DNA of 64,000 nucleotides from Silene conica (lineage: Eukaryota > Streptophyta > Magnoliopsida > Caryophyllales > Caryophyllaceae). Shown here one piece after another: positions 1-12,062 of this stretch; positions within the stretch are counted from its first letter, which is position 1, and every line of letters starts with the position of its first letter. A model generated the notes under the pieces. The model worked only from the letters and a program-made list of their open reading frames with translations. It was not told the origin of the DNA and ran no database searches. The position numbers and the translations under genes were made by a program. The DNA is taken from NCBI GenBank assembly GCA_029255685.2, contig CM055312.2, positions 27,498,203 through 27,562,202 on the forward strand. The letters run 5' to 3'.

Positions 1-75
1 AATAAGTTAAGAACGATTCTGCAAAAACTGAGAGACCACAAAAATACAGTTTACTAAAGGGTACCAAACACGTAC

Positions 76-3000
76 ACGCATGCAATCAGGTTGACCATGG
101 TATGCACAGACATGAGCGACAGAAGGCCCTAATCCTTCCCTCAATCTAGATCTCACATTAGCATGTCTTTTTATTAGAGCACGGACACACTCAGGAGATC
201 CAGCCGCCAAAGCAAAAACAAGAGGAGGGTCCCCATCTTTATCAAGAATATCTACTTCAGCTTCTTTGTACTCCAAAATGGCCTCAACAAGTTCAGCACT
301 CCCTCTTCTACAAGCAAGATGGAGAGCAGTCTGCCCATCACTATTTTGGGCTTCCAGCAGCGAAGACACTGCACTGCTACCAGCTCCTGATGCAGCCCTG
401 GCAAGAAAGCTTCTGCAGAAACAAAGAAGAACAATCAGATACAAACACAAAGAATGTCGGCTTAGACCACGAAATCAGCAGTATGCCAACCTTACACCAC
501 TTAAGTCCCCCTCAGAAACGAGTCGGTGCAAGAGATTTGGGTTATACGGATAGACTTCCAAGACAGATGTCAGGGATGGCTCAATCAACTTTGTAGCTGG
601 ATGTACAGCCACGTCACTACAATACACGATTAGAAGTAAATAAACCAGAAAATGCATACAACACTGAAACAATGGGAACAACAAAATTATACAATAATGT
701 TACTCAGTGCCTCGAAACTCCTGCATATGGCAGCCTATGAGAGGTCCGGAGTGTACAGCCTTACTCATGTATTGATGGTTCAACACTAAGAATGTTCCCA
801 CATGACCCTTAACAAAAAATGTTTGGAGAATTGCATTGATGAACTGCTGCTTCACGAAGTAAGAACAGCAACCCAATTTCAATAAGCCATTTTCTTATTT
901 CATTATTTTCCAATTCCACAAGAATAGCAAATTTTTGGCTCCACTATGGAAATGAGGAATAACAAAATGGTACTTAAAACATTTTTGTGCAATATCTCTA
1001 CCACTTTACATATACGTCAAAAAATATAAGAGATCAAGCAAAGGTGACAAGTTTTAAGTCAGAATCTATAAACCGATAAGGAAAGATGGCACAGGACAAC
1101 AGAAATTATTACTTTTCAGGACTTAAAGGAGGGCTACGTGGTAATGATTGTAAATGGCGGAGAAATATGGCCAGCATTGCACTGAAAGTAGGCCGCTTAG
1201 ATGGTTTGAATTGTAGGCACTCCCCAATCATTTTCCATAGATCTCGTGGAATTCCCACGCCTACTACACTCGCATATTGTGGAGGCAACTTCCGAGCCTT
1301 AACAACAGTTCGATAAATCTCTTCAGCGCTCAAACCTGCCCAACTGGATGCCAATAGTAAGTGTGATTAATATCTCATGGTCAGAAACAAATAGTAATCT
1401 ATATATCATCAGTTAACATGAAAATGATTCATACGGAATAGACCCAGTGCACATCTCCACCAAGGTACAACCAAAACTCCATGCATCTGACTCGGCAGAT
1501 ATGCCGATAGCCTCTTCCCAAAACAAGTTCAAGGATTTTCTAACAGGCTCCCATGCCTCCGGAGCCGTATAATGTGGGCTAAGCATTGTACAGTCCATAC
1601 AAGAATGGATCTTAGATGAGTCTCCTTCCGCTCGTGCTTTTCTACAACTGGGCTTCTTTAGGATTGCTGGAAGTCCGTAATCAGAAACCACAGCACGGCC
1701 AGACGCGTCCAGAAGAAGATTAGAAGGTTTCAAATTCATACAAACAACACCAGCGGCATGAAGTTCAGCCACGCCTCGAGCAATATCTGCTCCATATCTG
1801 AATCCATCAAATTATTGTATAAATTACCAATAGACAAAAGTATATTGTATTGTAACAGTTTACCAGCATCGCCTTGAAAATGTTTGTCAGACTTCCAACA
1901 CCTTTCATTGAACTTGAACTAACATTAGAGCAACAAGAAAAGATTCATTCAGCGGAATAAGATGCAGTAAATTTCAACCTAAATTAGGAGCTCCAATATG
2001 GATCTGGCAAAGGCTGGTCTACAGAGGTTCAGGCCTGTGCAATTTTGCAACTAAGTGAAAAGTGTAAACGGTAAACTAAAGCTATGAGGTTCATTATCTC
2101 TTTTCTTGACGGCAATGGAATGTCATACACACACGCAAATCACAAGGTCTCGTCTATCTAGTCATATTATATGCGTATGAATACACATATTCCTATTCCT
2201 AGCTAAGCGTTAGGCTAAGTTTATCCCCAAACCCATCTTCATCTCAGCTTTTCACTAACTTCTTATATTTTAAACTCAGGCATAGACACTCTGAGACTCG
2301 CTCCAAAAATACACTCCGGAATTATTTTAGACTTTGTCACCTGAAGTTTCCACTTAACTTATTTTACTTTTTACTTGTTTACTTCAATATCAACATTTAT
2401 TTTTTTATTTGAATATTTACAACCAAATAAATTAAACATAAAATAAACCTTGTGACACATTTTTTTATTACAGAGATATATATAAATAAAAGAACGGTTT
2501 TTCTAAAAGTAACCTAAATGATTTTCGAACTACCCTCTGTAATAAAATAAACCTAAGGGCACACATTAATAACCTAAATGTGGAAATATTTATAAGATAT
2601 TCTAGAAGATATTCAAGTATAAACTCATTTTTACCATAATTAGTGAGAATATCTTGTGAATCTTACAACATATCGGTTATTAATGTGTGCCCTAAGGGCA
2701 CATGTTAGAAAAACCGAAGAACAAAATTGTACTTCAAATTAAAATAAAAAATTCAAAGTAGAATTACCCACACATAAAATAAAACTTAACATGAAAATTA
2801 GAAAGACCACAAATTCTCATTTAAAACGGCACTATCTGTCTTAAGCTTAAGACATGTCAAGTATCATTCCACTTGTTATATACACAAGTAGTATGTACTT
2901 GACCCGTTTTACGCTTAAGACGGATGTGCCGTCTTAAGAGAGACTCGGTGTAGAAAGACTAGATAAAATAATTAATCAGATGACGTATAATTTTATTTCC

Positions 3001-5502
3001 CAGATTTAAGATTTAAGAAAATTTCATTCGGATGAGCCAGAATTTTTATTGAAGTTAAGTTTCATAAATTAGAATTTCCTAGATTTTAATTCGTTAGCTA
3101 AATGTTTACCGTATATAAATTAATAAAATAATGTACTTTTCACTGTTCACAAGTCTCAAAATTGGCCTTGGAAACCCAAAACCCACTCTCAGCGACTTTA
3201 TGTGGAATTGGCTTCATACTCTACAAGTCTCGGCCTGAGACATTTGCTCATAACCATTCTAAGACCCCGATAAACATAACCTTAGATGTCAAGTTAAGAG
3301 TTAAATGTTACGGTTCAATTAGTTTTCAAATTTATGAAACATGTTTTGAGTTGAGGATAACACAGCAAGTGAGAAAAGTTATCCACTCCATCATCACTCT
3401 CTAACTAATAGGCTCCTTTTTTAGAAAAAGCACAGTATACATAATGCTATATGGGAAAGTGGGGAAATTGACGAGAATTTTGAAGCCCCCAAATTCTAAC
3501 ATCAATACGTGTAATCCCGCCTTCACTGGAAGTCAAATTGTAAATGAAGGATCCATAATTCTGTCAGACGAGACTTCAATGTCATGACAAGAACGCCAAC
3601 GGATCTACCTATCAACCAACCCAATAAGATAAAGTCATATACCCAGCGGTTTTTTCATTTTTCGCTAAACTTGCCATGAAGTCACCAACATCAGCAGCAA
3701 CAACCAGAAGTGTCACCCAACGCTATGTTTGTGTATTAACATTAGCCAACACTGTAGTCCTTTATCTAACTAAGCAAAGCTTTTCGGCCAAATCGGTACT
3801 AGAGTGAACATCAAACCAGAGGATTGGCTACCTAATCTAGTCGGGGTGTATATCTACACAAACTGTTCAACCAATAGGGGACATATAGAAGTTACTCAGC
3901 TCCAACACTTTCGCATCCATTACATGTACAGAGCGACAAAACCAAATCACTCTATGTATTTATCTCTCAGGACACGGCTTTACAGTAGAGAGGAGGTATC
4001 CTAGCTCATCATATTTTGTACTGCCTGTTACCGTTTTAATTAAAAAAATACAAAACAAAACAACTACTAGGGTCAGTAACCCACAATTAAGGTACACTAA
4101 AAGTTTTAATTATTAAAAAAAGAAAAACAAGCAAATTAACAGTTTGTGTAACTCATTCTGGGATAAATTCTCAAGAAAAAATAGAAGTCCTAAGCTTTAA
4201 TCAAATTGATATCATCAATCCAAATCAATCTAGATGGCTCGAAAATTCGAAACTCTGGGGTTAAATACTAATTCATGCAGGAAACTGTGAGGCAAATAGT
4301 TATGACCTTGGCTTTTACCAAATTAATTTCATCTAAGGTGTAGGTATGAGCCTCAACTGCTGCATATTCCATAAACATATATGTTAGACATTAAATTTTT
4401 TCAGCGAAATTCGTAAGTGGAGTTCCAAACTAACAGAAAAACTGGCCAACAGCTATTCTTGAACAAAAATATTCGACAAACATTAAAATCTGACTTTAGT
4501 GGAACGATGAGAATCTTTTAATCAAAGTCTTAAACTTTGTTATTATCCACCAATTGGCAATGCGAAGAAATTAAGTTCCAGCTCAGTCTTAATGTTACTT
4601 CACGTGTCATTTATGTATGTATAAGATGTCCCACGTTTGAGCTAAGTTTTGGCAATCAAACGCATACTAAAGACAGTGATAAAAATAGAATCACTCAAAT
4701 TAGCTTAAACAAAGCAAGAAAACACTAAGAATAGCAAGATAAAAGCAGGTGAGAATATTCTAAGCAGCAGCTGGTAATTCACTTAAAATGAGGAAGCAAA
4801 GAGAAAGGACCTTAGAATTTGCTCAAGCGTGAAGCGTCCTTCATTACGCTGCATTTCGGATTGAAGGGAACCATAACACCTATCCATAACAAGACACAAA
4901 GAATTAGTAGTAGTAGTAGTATCATCCAACCTAGTCATACCATGGAAACTACACACATTCCTACACCACATAGCTGCCTGCCTTAAGCTCTCCAACTGAC
5001 TTTGCACCCAAACCACATCCATATCCTCCTCCACCACAACTTTCTTCACTGCAATCTTATGCCGACACCGCCTAGCCTTTCCAACAACCGTGGCAGCCCA
5101 AACCTCCACCCCCGGCCGCCTCATCTCCCCTATACGCTGCACCAGCTTCAAGTCCCCGTGAGCAACCATCTCAATGCCGGAACTGGCGCCGCAGCTGCGG
5201 AAGCTCCACCGTCGGTCGTCGGAATCCGAGTCGGAGTCGGTGCCTGCGCCTGAGGAAGACGCCGACGCGGCAGCGGTAGCGGTAAGTGGCAGGAGAGCGT
5301 AGTTCTTACGCAGCGCGGCGACGGAGTTTCCAACGAGAGTGACATGGCGACAGCGAGGACAGGAGAGAGAGTTATCGAGGGACGATGAAAACATTCTAGA
5401 AAGACAATCTTTGCAGAAGCCATGGCCGCAATTGAGGAGAAGAGGTGCTCGTTCTTCGTCGTTGTAACGTGTTTGGCATACTGAGCAACAAGGTACCTTC
5501 AT
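76..5502 (-). CDS. KEG: KEG: RING-type E3 ubiquitin ligase with kinase and ankyrin domains (5' half; gene continues beyond left edge)
   Basis: Exons that join in frame with GT-AG introns: 5502-4811, 1797-1435, 1343-1113, 616-491 and 412-76 (1749 nt, 583 codons, ending in phase 0). The start ATG at 5502 is the first one after an in-frame TAG at 5541-5539. Residues 4-52 form a C3HC4 RING (CCSVC, NCGHGFC, CPRC). A protein-kinase domain follows across exons 1-3, with the catalytic loop altered to CMNLKPSN and DYG in place of DFG, then SDAWSFGCTLVEMCTG. Exons 4-5 begin the ankyrin repeats (DGQTALHLACRRGS, DGDPPLVFALAAGS). This order is that of Arabidopsis KEG, a trans-Golgi/early-endosome E3 ligase that targets the transcription factor ABI5 and restrains ABA signalling (family knowledge). 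The remaining ankyrin and HERC2-like repeats should lie left of base 76. No break is seen, so it is probably functional. The exon 5 donor at 75 (GTACGT) is the least certain junction. Confidence 0.93.
2489..2718. mobile_element. MITE-like inverted repeat in KEG intron 1
   Basis: The left arm (CGGTTTTTCTAA, then CCTAAGGGCACACATTAATA) is answered on the right by its reverse complement (TATTAATGTGTGCCCTAAGG, then TTAGAAAAACCG). The left arm carries an extra insertion of about 45 bp. No target duplication was resolved, so the ends are approximate. Confidence 0.55.
2826..2932. mobile_element. Small palindromic MITE in KEG intron 1
   Basis: The arm starting ACGGCAC at 2826 (with GTCTTAAGC and GTCAAGTA) pairs imperfectly with the arm ending GTGCCGT at 2932 (with TACTTGAC and GCTTAAGAC). 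The arms are about 38 bp and the loop about 30 bp. No coding capacity. The class is uncertain. Confidence 0.55.
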
Positions 5503-6090
5503 CTTAATTCGATCGAGTAAGCTGAGTTTGGGGAAGATCTAGAGAGAGAAAGCTTGTGTGAGATCCATGGCGGAAAATTCGAATCAAAATGGAAGAAATT
5601 TAGGGGAGAGACAAGGTAGGGATTTGGTGACAACACTAGTGCTACTTTTTCCTTTTCTTTTTTATTTTTTGCAAACTTTGTATTTTATTATTGATCATCA
5701 CCCGATAAAGAGGGTGGAACTGGAACTACTGGTGTGAACTGTGAAATGAGAACAGGTTAACTTCATGCTATACAATTGAGTTATCCTCGTGAAAAACTTG
5801 CCAAAATTATAATAAAACTCAAAAGTAATATATTTGAGTTAAATAAGATTTTTATCTTTGACGGTAAAAAATATTAAAATATAAATTAAAAATTGGTTTA
5901 AAAGTGAGATCACGTGAGTCACAAATTAATTTGAAGTTGTTCAGTCCTACAACTTCAATTCTGATGTAACTTAAGAATTACAATTACACCAGAATTAGAG
6001 TTACACAGAAAACTGGTATGGAGTTGTACAAACACCTCCAGTGAGTTACAAAACGATTTTTTAAAATAATATTCCAAAATAAAATATTTA
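5503..6090 (-). promoter_or_regulatory. KEG 5' leader and proximal upstream region
   Basis: This lies upstream of the KEG start codon. The first 130 bases are GA/CT-rich leader-like sequence; beyond about 5640 it becomes AT-rich. A hairpin with arms AATTCTGRTGTAA lies at about 5957-5995. No clear TATA box could be fixed. The next element outward is an old inverted-repeat transposon, then the MULE insertion 1.03 kb from the ATG. Confidence 0.4.
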
Positions 6091-6097
6091 TCGTTTT

Positions 6098-6526
6098 GGG
6101 TTGGTTTAAAAAATATTTGTCAAAATGGTTTCCACGTAGGCTCGGGTTTTCAAAACCTAAAACACGAAACAAACGCGTCATTGCTAATGGCATGTTTCTT
6201 GTTATTAGTATGAAATTTTAATCTTACATAAATTAGTCTGACTGAAACACGCTGTTATAAGTGGCGCATTTTTGCAAATGAGACACGCCATGAGGCTTGG
6301 CGTGTTTCTATTAAATGCTAGGTGAATCTCAAAAGTTTATACAAGCAAGCAGTCATTCACCTCAATTATAATACACCATAATTACAACCTCTCATCTATC
6401 CATAACCATACTAAATAACCATAACACCAATTTGCGGTACTCCTCGATAACCCATCAAATAAATACACCTGACTATTGTTAATGGTAGTTCGAAATTGGT
6501 AAAAAAAACGATCGGTTAAGGACTAA
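6098..6526. mobile_element. Older inverted-repeat element, left half
   Basis: Bases 6110-6175 (ATTTGTCAAAATGG, then CGGGTTTTCAAAACCT and AAACACG) are the inverted counterpart of 62145-62212. The MULE and its 9-bp target duplication sit between the two halves. Several imperfect CACGCC/GGCGTG hairpins follow at 6245-6307. The outer boundary and target duplication were not resolved. No coding sequence seen. Confidence 0.5.
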
Positions 6527-6535
6527 TAATCGAAA
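6527..6535. repeat. 9-bp target-site duplication of the MULE (left)
   Basis: TAATCGAAA, repeated exactly at 61570-61578. Nine bases is the hallmark length for Mutator insertion. Confidence 0.85.
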
Positions 6536-6632
6536 GAAAAATTCTTGGGTCCTCCTGGAGGATCACATCATTGTCCTCCCAAACCAGTAATAAAGTGACA
6601 TCTGTATTCTATTTAATTAAAGTAAAAAAAAT
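6536..6632. repeat. MULE left terminal inverted repeat
   Basis: 97 bp matching the reverse complement of 61473-61569 with roughly ten differences. Near the tip it contains the near-palindrome GGTCCTCCTGGAGGA. Confidence 0.85.
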
Positions 6633-7303
6633 CAACCGACAACTCTTTTTTCCTTCAATAACAAATATTTGCTCTGCCTAACTAATTCATTTCTCTTCCA
6701 TAGAATAAAAAAGGAAATTTCTGCCAAATACTCATCTTCTTCAATTCCAACAAATTCAATGACGGAAACAAGGTCTCCTTAATCAAATCCGTAAGTTTCG
6801 TTCTTTTTTGTCCTTTTCCAATTTCGTAGCTTAATATTGTACTTCATTACTCTTGAATAATTTTCTCTTGGATTTGCTCATCAATTTTTTGTAATTGATT
6901 TATACCCGGATTCATATATTGAATAATTTCCTCTTGAACGGATTGCAAGAGTTTATTTCTGATTTTAGTGTTAGTTTAGTGTTGAACTGATTTGGGTTTG
7001 TTTTTTTAGATCGCTGATGGTAATGTAATGTCTTCCTTTTCTTCACCAAAAAATGAGTAAAATTGGGAGTTCATTATCAGTTCACTACAAGAGTCTCATG
7101 TAATAAGTAAAGCTAGTTTAATACAAGAGTCTATTTGTTGAACAAAAAAGAAAAAAAACTTGAATCGTCATTTCAGTTCACATGACTGCTATTTTTCGGT
7201 TCAATGTAAGTCGGTCCCTTGTGTCATCTGAAAATCAAAGAGTATACATGATAAGAAAGTATGATAATAGTAGAGATACTTTTATTGCTAAAATTAACAT
7301 TGT
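6633..7303. other. MULE subterminal region, no gene
   Basis: AT-rich interior sequence between the left TIR and the stop codon of the transposase; probably its 3' flank. I see no conserved coding sequence. Confidence 0.5.
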
Positions 7304-8953
7304 TTACTGAAAAACAAGATATGAGTAATATGGTTGACTGTTAAGCATTTCTGTAAAGGTCATGCCATTGTGAGGGAACGTTGTAGTAGTATGGGTATCA
7401 ACTCTTGTATCGTAAGATGATGGGCATATATGAAAGCCTTGACTACCCATAACTAAGGTTTCTGATGGTGATGATATGGTGGTAACTTGAGTTCTTGGAA
7501 CAACAGGTTCCTTTGCTTCTTTTGTCGCCTTTGTTTTTTCTGTTAATGTATAAATAATGATTAGTTTATAGCCAATAAAGTTGTATAAAACAATAGGAAA
7601 AGATGAAAAACATACTTGAGGATGGTTTTTTTTTTTCTCATGGTAGCTCTTCAAACGAGTTCTTGGAGCTCCATTTGTCCTAACTTTGTTCGGATTCTGA
7701 ATATGAATCTCCGTTGCAGAAGCACTCTCATCATAATTTTCCCTCTCAAACCCAATATTTTCATCAGGGTTATCTTCCATTAACTTCATCTTGCCCAACT
7801 CCTTATTAATATCTACCATGATTTTCCTAAAACCTTCGTCCCAAATTGCTTTTGTACTCTCATTCTCAGCGGCTTTCAGAATAGTATTATAAGCTTTTTG
7901 AAATCCACTGCTGTAAAACACTTGTTTCTCCTTATTGTCAGATATTATCTCTGTTGACATGGAAAACTCCTCGATACTCTTGGCTTCTTTTGTCCATCTC
8001 TTTAATATATATCTCTCAGGAATTTTGGTAAAATTTTGAAGGGTTAAAATCTTTAAAGCATGTCGACACAAAATCCCATCTGTTTCAAACATTTTACATG
8101 TACAAGAAATAGACGATTCTTCCCTGTCGAAGGTAATTAACCGTATCTTTATGTTGTCCCCCTTTGACTCTTTCACTCTCTTCTTGCTCTTTGTCACCCA
8201 AGGCTCGTTTTGGTCTATCTCTTCTCCTCTTACCTCAAACATGGTAGTAGACCCATCACTTTGTATTTCTTTCCAAGTGGTTTCCAGCATCAAAAGGTAT
8301 TGTGCTTTAAATTTGGCAAACATACTAATGGTGTATACCCTCCTTGCATGTTTAATCATTCCGCTACTTATCTCACAATAAGGACTCCCGTTCTTGCAAC
8401 GAAAATCCTCATCAGATTCCTTTTTGCGCCAACGGTTAACGAGATTTTCAAAACGTTGGACCCAAAGAGTCAGGCATGTAGTTGATGTTGATATATCGTT
8501 CAGGACATGATTTGTACTTTCACTTCTTTGAGTCGACAAAATCCCAGCCGAAAAAACATCATTATTCAAACCGGCTGACCACTTATTTCGTAACATATAC
8601 AAATTACTTAACCAACTGTTTTCCTCAAGCTCATAATCTACCATCATTTTCTGCCAAGTTAACTCAAACTCACCACAACTTTCAACACCATCAAAGCAAC
8701 TATAAAATCGACACATAAACTCACCATTTTTACACAATGCTCCCAAATAGCTACCAACCTTCTTCCAAATATGCCATTGACATAAGCGATGTCTCGACTC
8801 AGGAAAGATCGCTACTATAGCATTTTCCTTGGCTTGATCTTGATCCGTAAAGATCGTCTTGGGAGCTTTGATACCCATTGAATGCAAAAAGTTTTGAAAC
8901 AACCATACAAGCGTTTCTGTTCTCTCATTGAACAAAAAGGCGCATCCAAACAT
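7304..8953 (-). pseudogene. FAR1/FHY3-type MULE transposase, C-terminal fragment
   Basis: This fragment holds the second catalytic acidic region (FTDQDQAKENAI), the LCQWHIWKK signature, the conserved acidic site in STQRSESTNHV, and a SWIM zinc finger (CTCKMFETDGILCRHALKIL). A probable intron of about 70 bp near 7541-7614 is flanked by GTATGT and AACAG. The reading frame breaks off at 8953 because a LINE inserted in the codons after NHHGKNVM; the sequence resumes at 33037. Family: MULE transposases, from which the plant light-signalling factors FAR1 and FHY3 were domesticated. Here it sits between MULE TIRs, so it is a transposase and not a host FRS gene. Confidence 0.85.
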
Positions 8954-8963
8954 AACATTTTTC
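8948..8963. repeat. LINE target-site duplication (left copy)
   Basis: AAACATAACATTTTTC, repeated at 33021-33036. This 15-16 bp duplication lies inside the FAR1 transposase coding sequence. Confidence 0.85.
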
Positions 8964-10189
8964 TTTTTTGGTGAAATGTGAGTATATTATAAATATAGGA
9001 TAATTACATGGAGAGGTTTAGGGTTCGAGACCCCTGACAATCATATGAAAACTCAACCAAACTCTAACAAACATTAACTACACAACCAGTCTAGATGTCC
9101 TTGATCTTTTTCCTCTCGAGCCTTGCATTTCACTCTGCTTTTCACCTCTTGTATTATCTGCTCCGTCACTTTTTCAGGTCTCAGTAAACATTCAGCCAGT
9201 CTAGCATTGTTCCTTTGATTCCAAATATGATAATGGTAGGCATTAAGCAATGCCACCCTGATTTTCCATCTCACATCCTTCCTGTGACCATCACTTAAGC
9301 TATTCACTGTTGGAAATGTTCCTCCAAACCAGTGTTTTATCAGCCTCTGGATCAAGACTGTGTAATGGCAATTGTCAAAGATATGTTCAATAGTTTCAGG
9401 CTGGTTCTGACACATGATGCAGAGGTCATCTGGACAGCAGCCTAGACGGTGTAATTTACTTTTAACATTCATACCTCCCTGTATTCTCAACCAGGTGACA
9501 ATATAATGTTTTGGGATATTCCAGTGATTCCAGATAATGTTGCTCCATTTCTGTTGGGGTTGTGCAGGTTGCAGCCAATCATACCCATGTCTGATAATAT
9601 ACCCCTTCCCATTGCTAGTCCATTCATCATTCACATAGCCATTTCTGATTTTATCCTTGAATTTGCATATACTTTTCCAGACCCAAGGTGCATCTGGTGG
9701 GCATGAGTAGTCATGCCAGTTTTGCTGCTTAATATAGACAGCATTGATCCATTTGATCCACAACCTGTCTGCCTAACAATAAACCCAATTGACTAGCTTA
9801 CCCACTGAGGCCACATTCTAGAGTTCTGCATTCTTAATTCCCAAACCTCCTTCTTCTTTGTCTAAGGTGACAGTATCCCAGGCTACAAGAGGTACCCGGT
9901 GGTATTCTGATGAACCATCCCACAGGAAGTTCCTGCAGATAGCTATAATCCTTTTAATGACTCCTTTTGGTATAACAAACATTTGGGCCCAATAGTTGTG
10001 GAGAGTGTTTAGCACAGCATTGATCAAGGTAATCCTCCCAGCATAAGATAATTTTTTTGCACCCAAGCTTCTGATTCTGGATACCATCTTCTCAGTGAGG
10101 GCTGCACAGTCTGTTTTAGAGAGTTTTCCTGGCTGGATGGACACCCCTAGATATTTGAAAGGAAATGATCCTTCCTTAAAACCTGTTAC

Positions 10190-11468
10190 TGTTGGAAACC
10201 GAGGTTCCATATTTTATACTCATATCTAATGTGAGTTTTGTTTCTTTAAGTTTATTCATAAAAACTTAAATAGATCTTATGCATGCATGATGATATCATA
10301 AGATGTAATGGTCCTTACATTGGTTTTAGAAGGTTTATACTCAATAATCACCTATTATTTGAGTCTTCAATTAACCGAAATCCTCTTGTAACGATCTAAC
10401 AAAAATCGTCTCCTAAAAGTGCGTATCAAGGACCCGATCTCAAACTAACACCAATTTTGTTACTAGAAAATTAGTATTAGTATACTAGAAATATTAACAA
10501 TATTAGTCTTAATATTATTAATATAGGAAATAATTATTTTCTTAGTAAAACTATTTTTACTAGAAATATAGAGAGAATGATGTTGTAGTAATGTTAGATG
10601 ATCAAAGACTAACAACAACAACTTCAAGACTAGCATTTCATGTAGTATGTAGTGTGTCTATTTAAGAGCAAAAATGAGCTCTTATGCACATGCTTGGCCG
10701 GCCTACATGCCCACACAAGGCCAATGCATGGCTTCTTACTTCTTACACAAAAGCAAGTAAGATTCCTTACACCTTCTTTTGTGTATGACACACACAATCA
10801 CCATGTACATTCTTGCACACAATCACCACATACACTACTATTTACACGGTTCATATTGACATAAAATGGACTCCATTTTATTTTTGTCAATTGTATTAAT
10901 TTGTCACATGTCACATAACACATGAGCCAATTTGTTAATTATGCAATTTTAACTCTTTAAAATCCATAATTTACAAATTCATTACATTTAAATAATTATT
11001 CCAATATTTCGAAATTATTATTGTATAAAATGTAATATCATAATTTTAATTACAACTCTTTGTAATTTTATGATCAACCGTGTTCATTCTCAATTTAATC
11101 GTTTCCCAAACGAATAAATAAAAACCGAGTAACAAAACGATTTTATTACTTTGACTATTATTATTATAATCCAATTATAAAATATTCGTCATGTAAAATT
11201 ATTTCCAAATTTTTAGTCATTAATTAATTCGTATCGAATACAATATTAATTAATTATTCCATTGAGACGGAATTCCCTAAAGATATGACCTTAAGGGATC
11301 AACTGATCACCACCATCATATGACGATAATGTCAAACTCTAGACAGCCAATCATTATCGATAAATGTTGATCAGTTGACTTTAAAAAGAGTAACACTCCC
11401 AGTTGTGTTTCATTCAGATGAGTTTTAATTACGTCAACACACTATTGTCGAGGACACTTCCTCCAACA
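10190..11468. mobile_element. Solo LTR of copia family A
   Basis: 1279 bp, TGTTGG...CCAACA, with target duplication GTTAC at 10185-10189 and 11469-11473. It is clearly related to the LTRs at 14301 and 31088. It interrupts LINE ORF2 downstream of the FADD motif. It most likely arose by LTR-LTR recombination that removed the interior. Confidence 0.9.
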
Positions 11469-12022
11469 GTTACTTGCTTGATCCCTTCCTTGGTCTCCTC
11501 ATCCACCCCATTGAAAAATATATCAGACTTGGAATTGTTCATCTTTAAGCTTGTTGCTTTTGAAAAGGATGAGAATGCTCTCATAAGGAGCCATATGGAA
11601 GCAGGAGTACCTTTGCAGAACATGAGGAGATCATCAGCAAACATAAGATGGGTGAGCTTCAATTCTTTGCACAAAGGGTGGTACTGGAAAGGCCATTTAG
11701 CAGTGGCATAGTTGATTAATCTAGAGAGTTAATCCATGCATAGAGTAAAGATTAGAGGCGATATTGGATCCCCTTGCCTCAACCCTCTTTGACCTTTAAA
11801 ATACCCAAATGATGTCCCATTTAGAGATATAGTAAAGGTTGTGGTGGTGACACATTGCATAATCCATTGTATAAACTGCTGAGGAAAATTCAGTCCCTTC
11901 AGTAATTGTTCTATAAATGCCCATTCTACTGTGTCATATGCCTTTTGGAGATCAATCTTGAAAAGGCATCTAGGTGACACAGATTTCCTCCTATATAAAT
12001 GGATGATGTCCTGGCATATAAG

Positions 12023-12062
12023 GACATTCTCCATGATGGATCGACATTCTCCATGATGGATC
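12023..12062. repeat. 20-bp perfect tandem duplication in LINE RT
   Basis: GACATTCTCCATGATGGATC occurs twice head to tail. Twenty is not a multiple of three, so the RT frame shifts here. Confidence 0.9.

Larger units (their letters stand above)
1798..4810 (-). other. KEG intron 1, about 3.0 kb
   Basis: The donor is GTCC at 4810 and the acceptor is TTCAG ending at 1798. An arginine codon is split AG/A across the junction. This is long for a plant intron. It holds two MITE-like inverted repeats (2489-2718 and 2826-2932) and otherwise AT-rich sequence in which I see no coding homology. Confidence 0.85.

Noticed and set aside
3162..3404. 80-codon plus-strand frame inside KEG intron 1
   Set aside because: No recognisable motif and random-like composition; typical length for chance frames in AT-rich intron DNA.
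7304..8953. Host FAR1-RELATED SEQUENCE gene
   Set aside because: The coding pieces lie between MULE TIRs with a 9-bp duplication and are frameshifted, so a transposase remnant is the better explanation.
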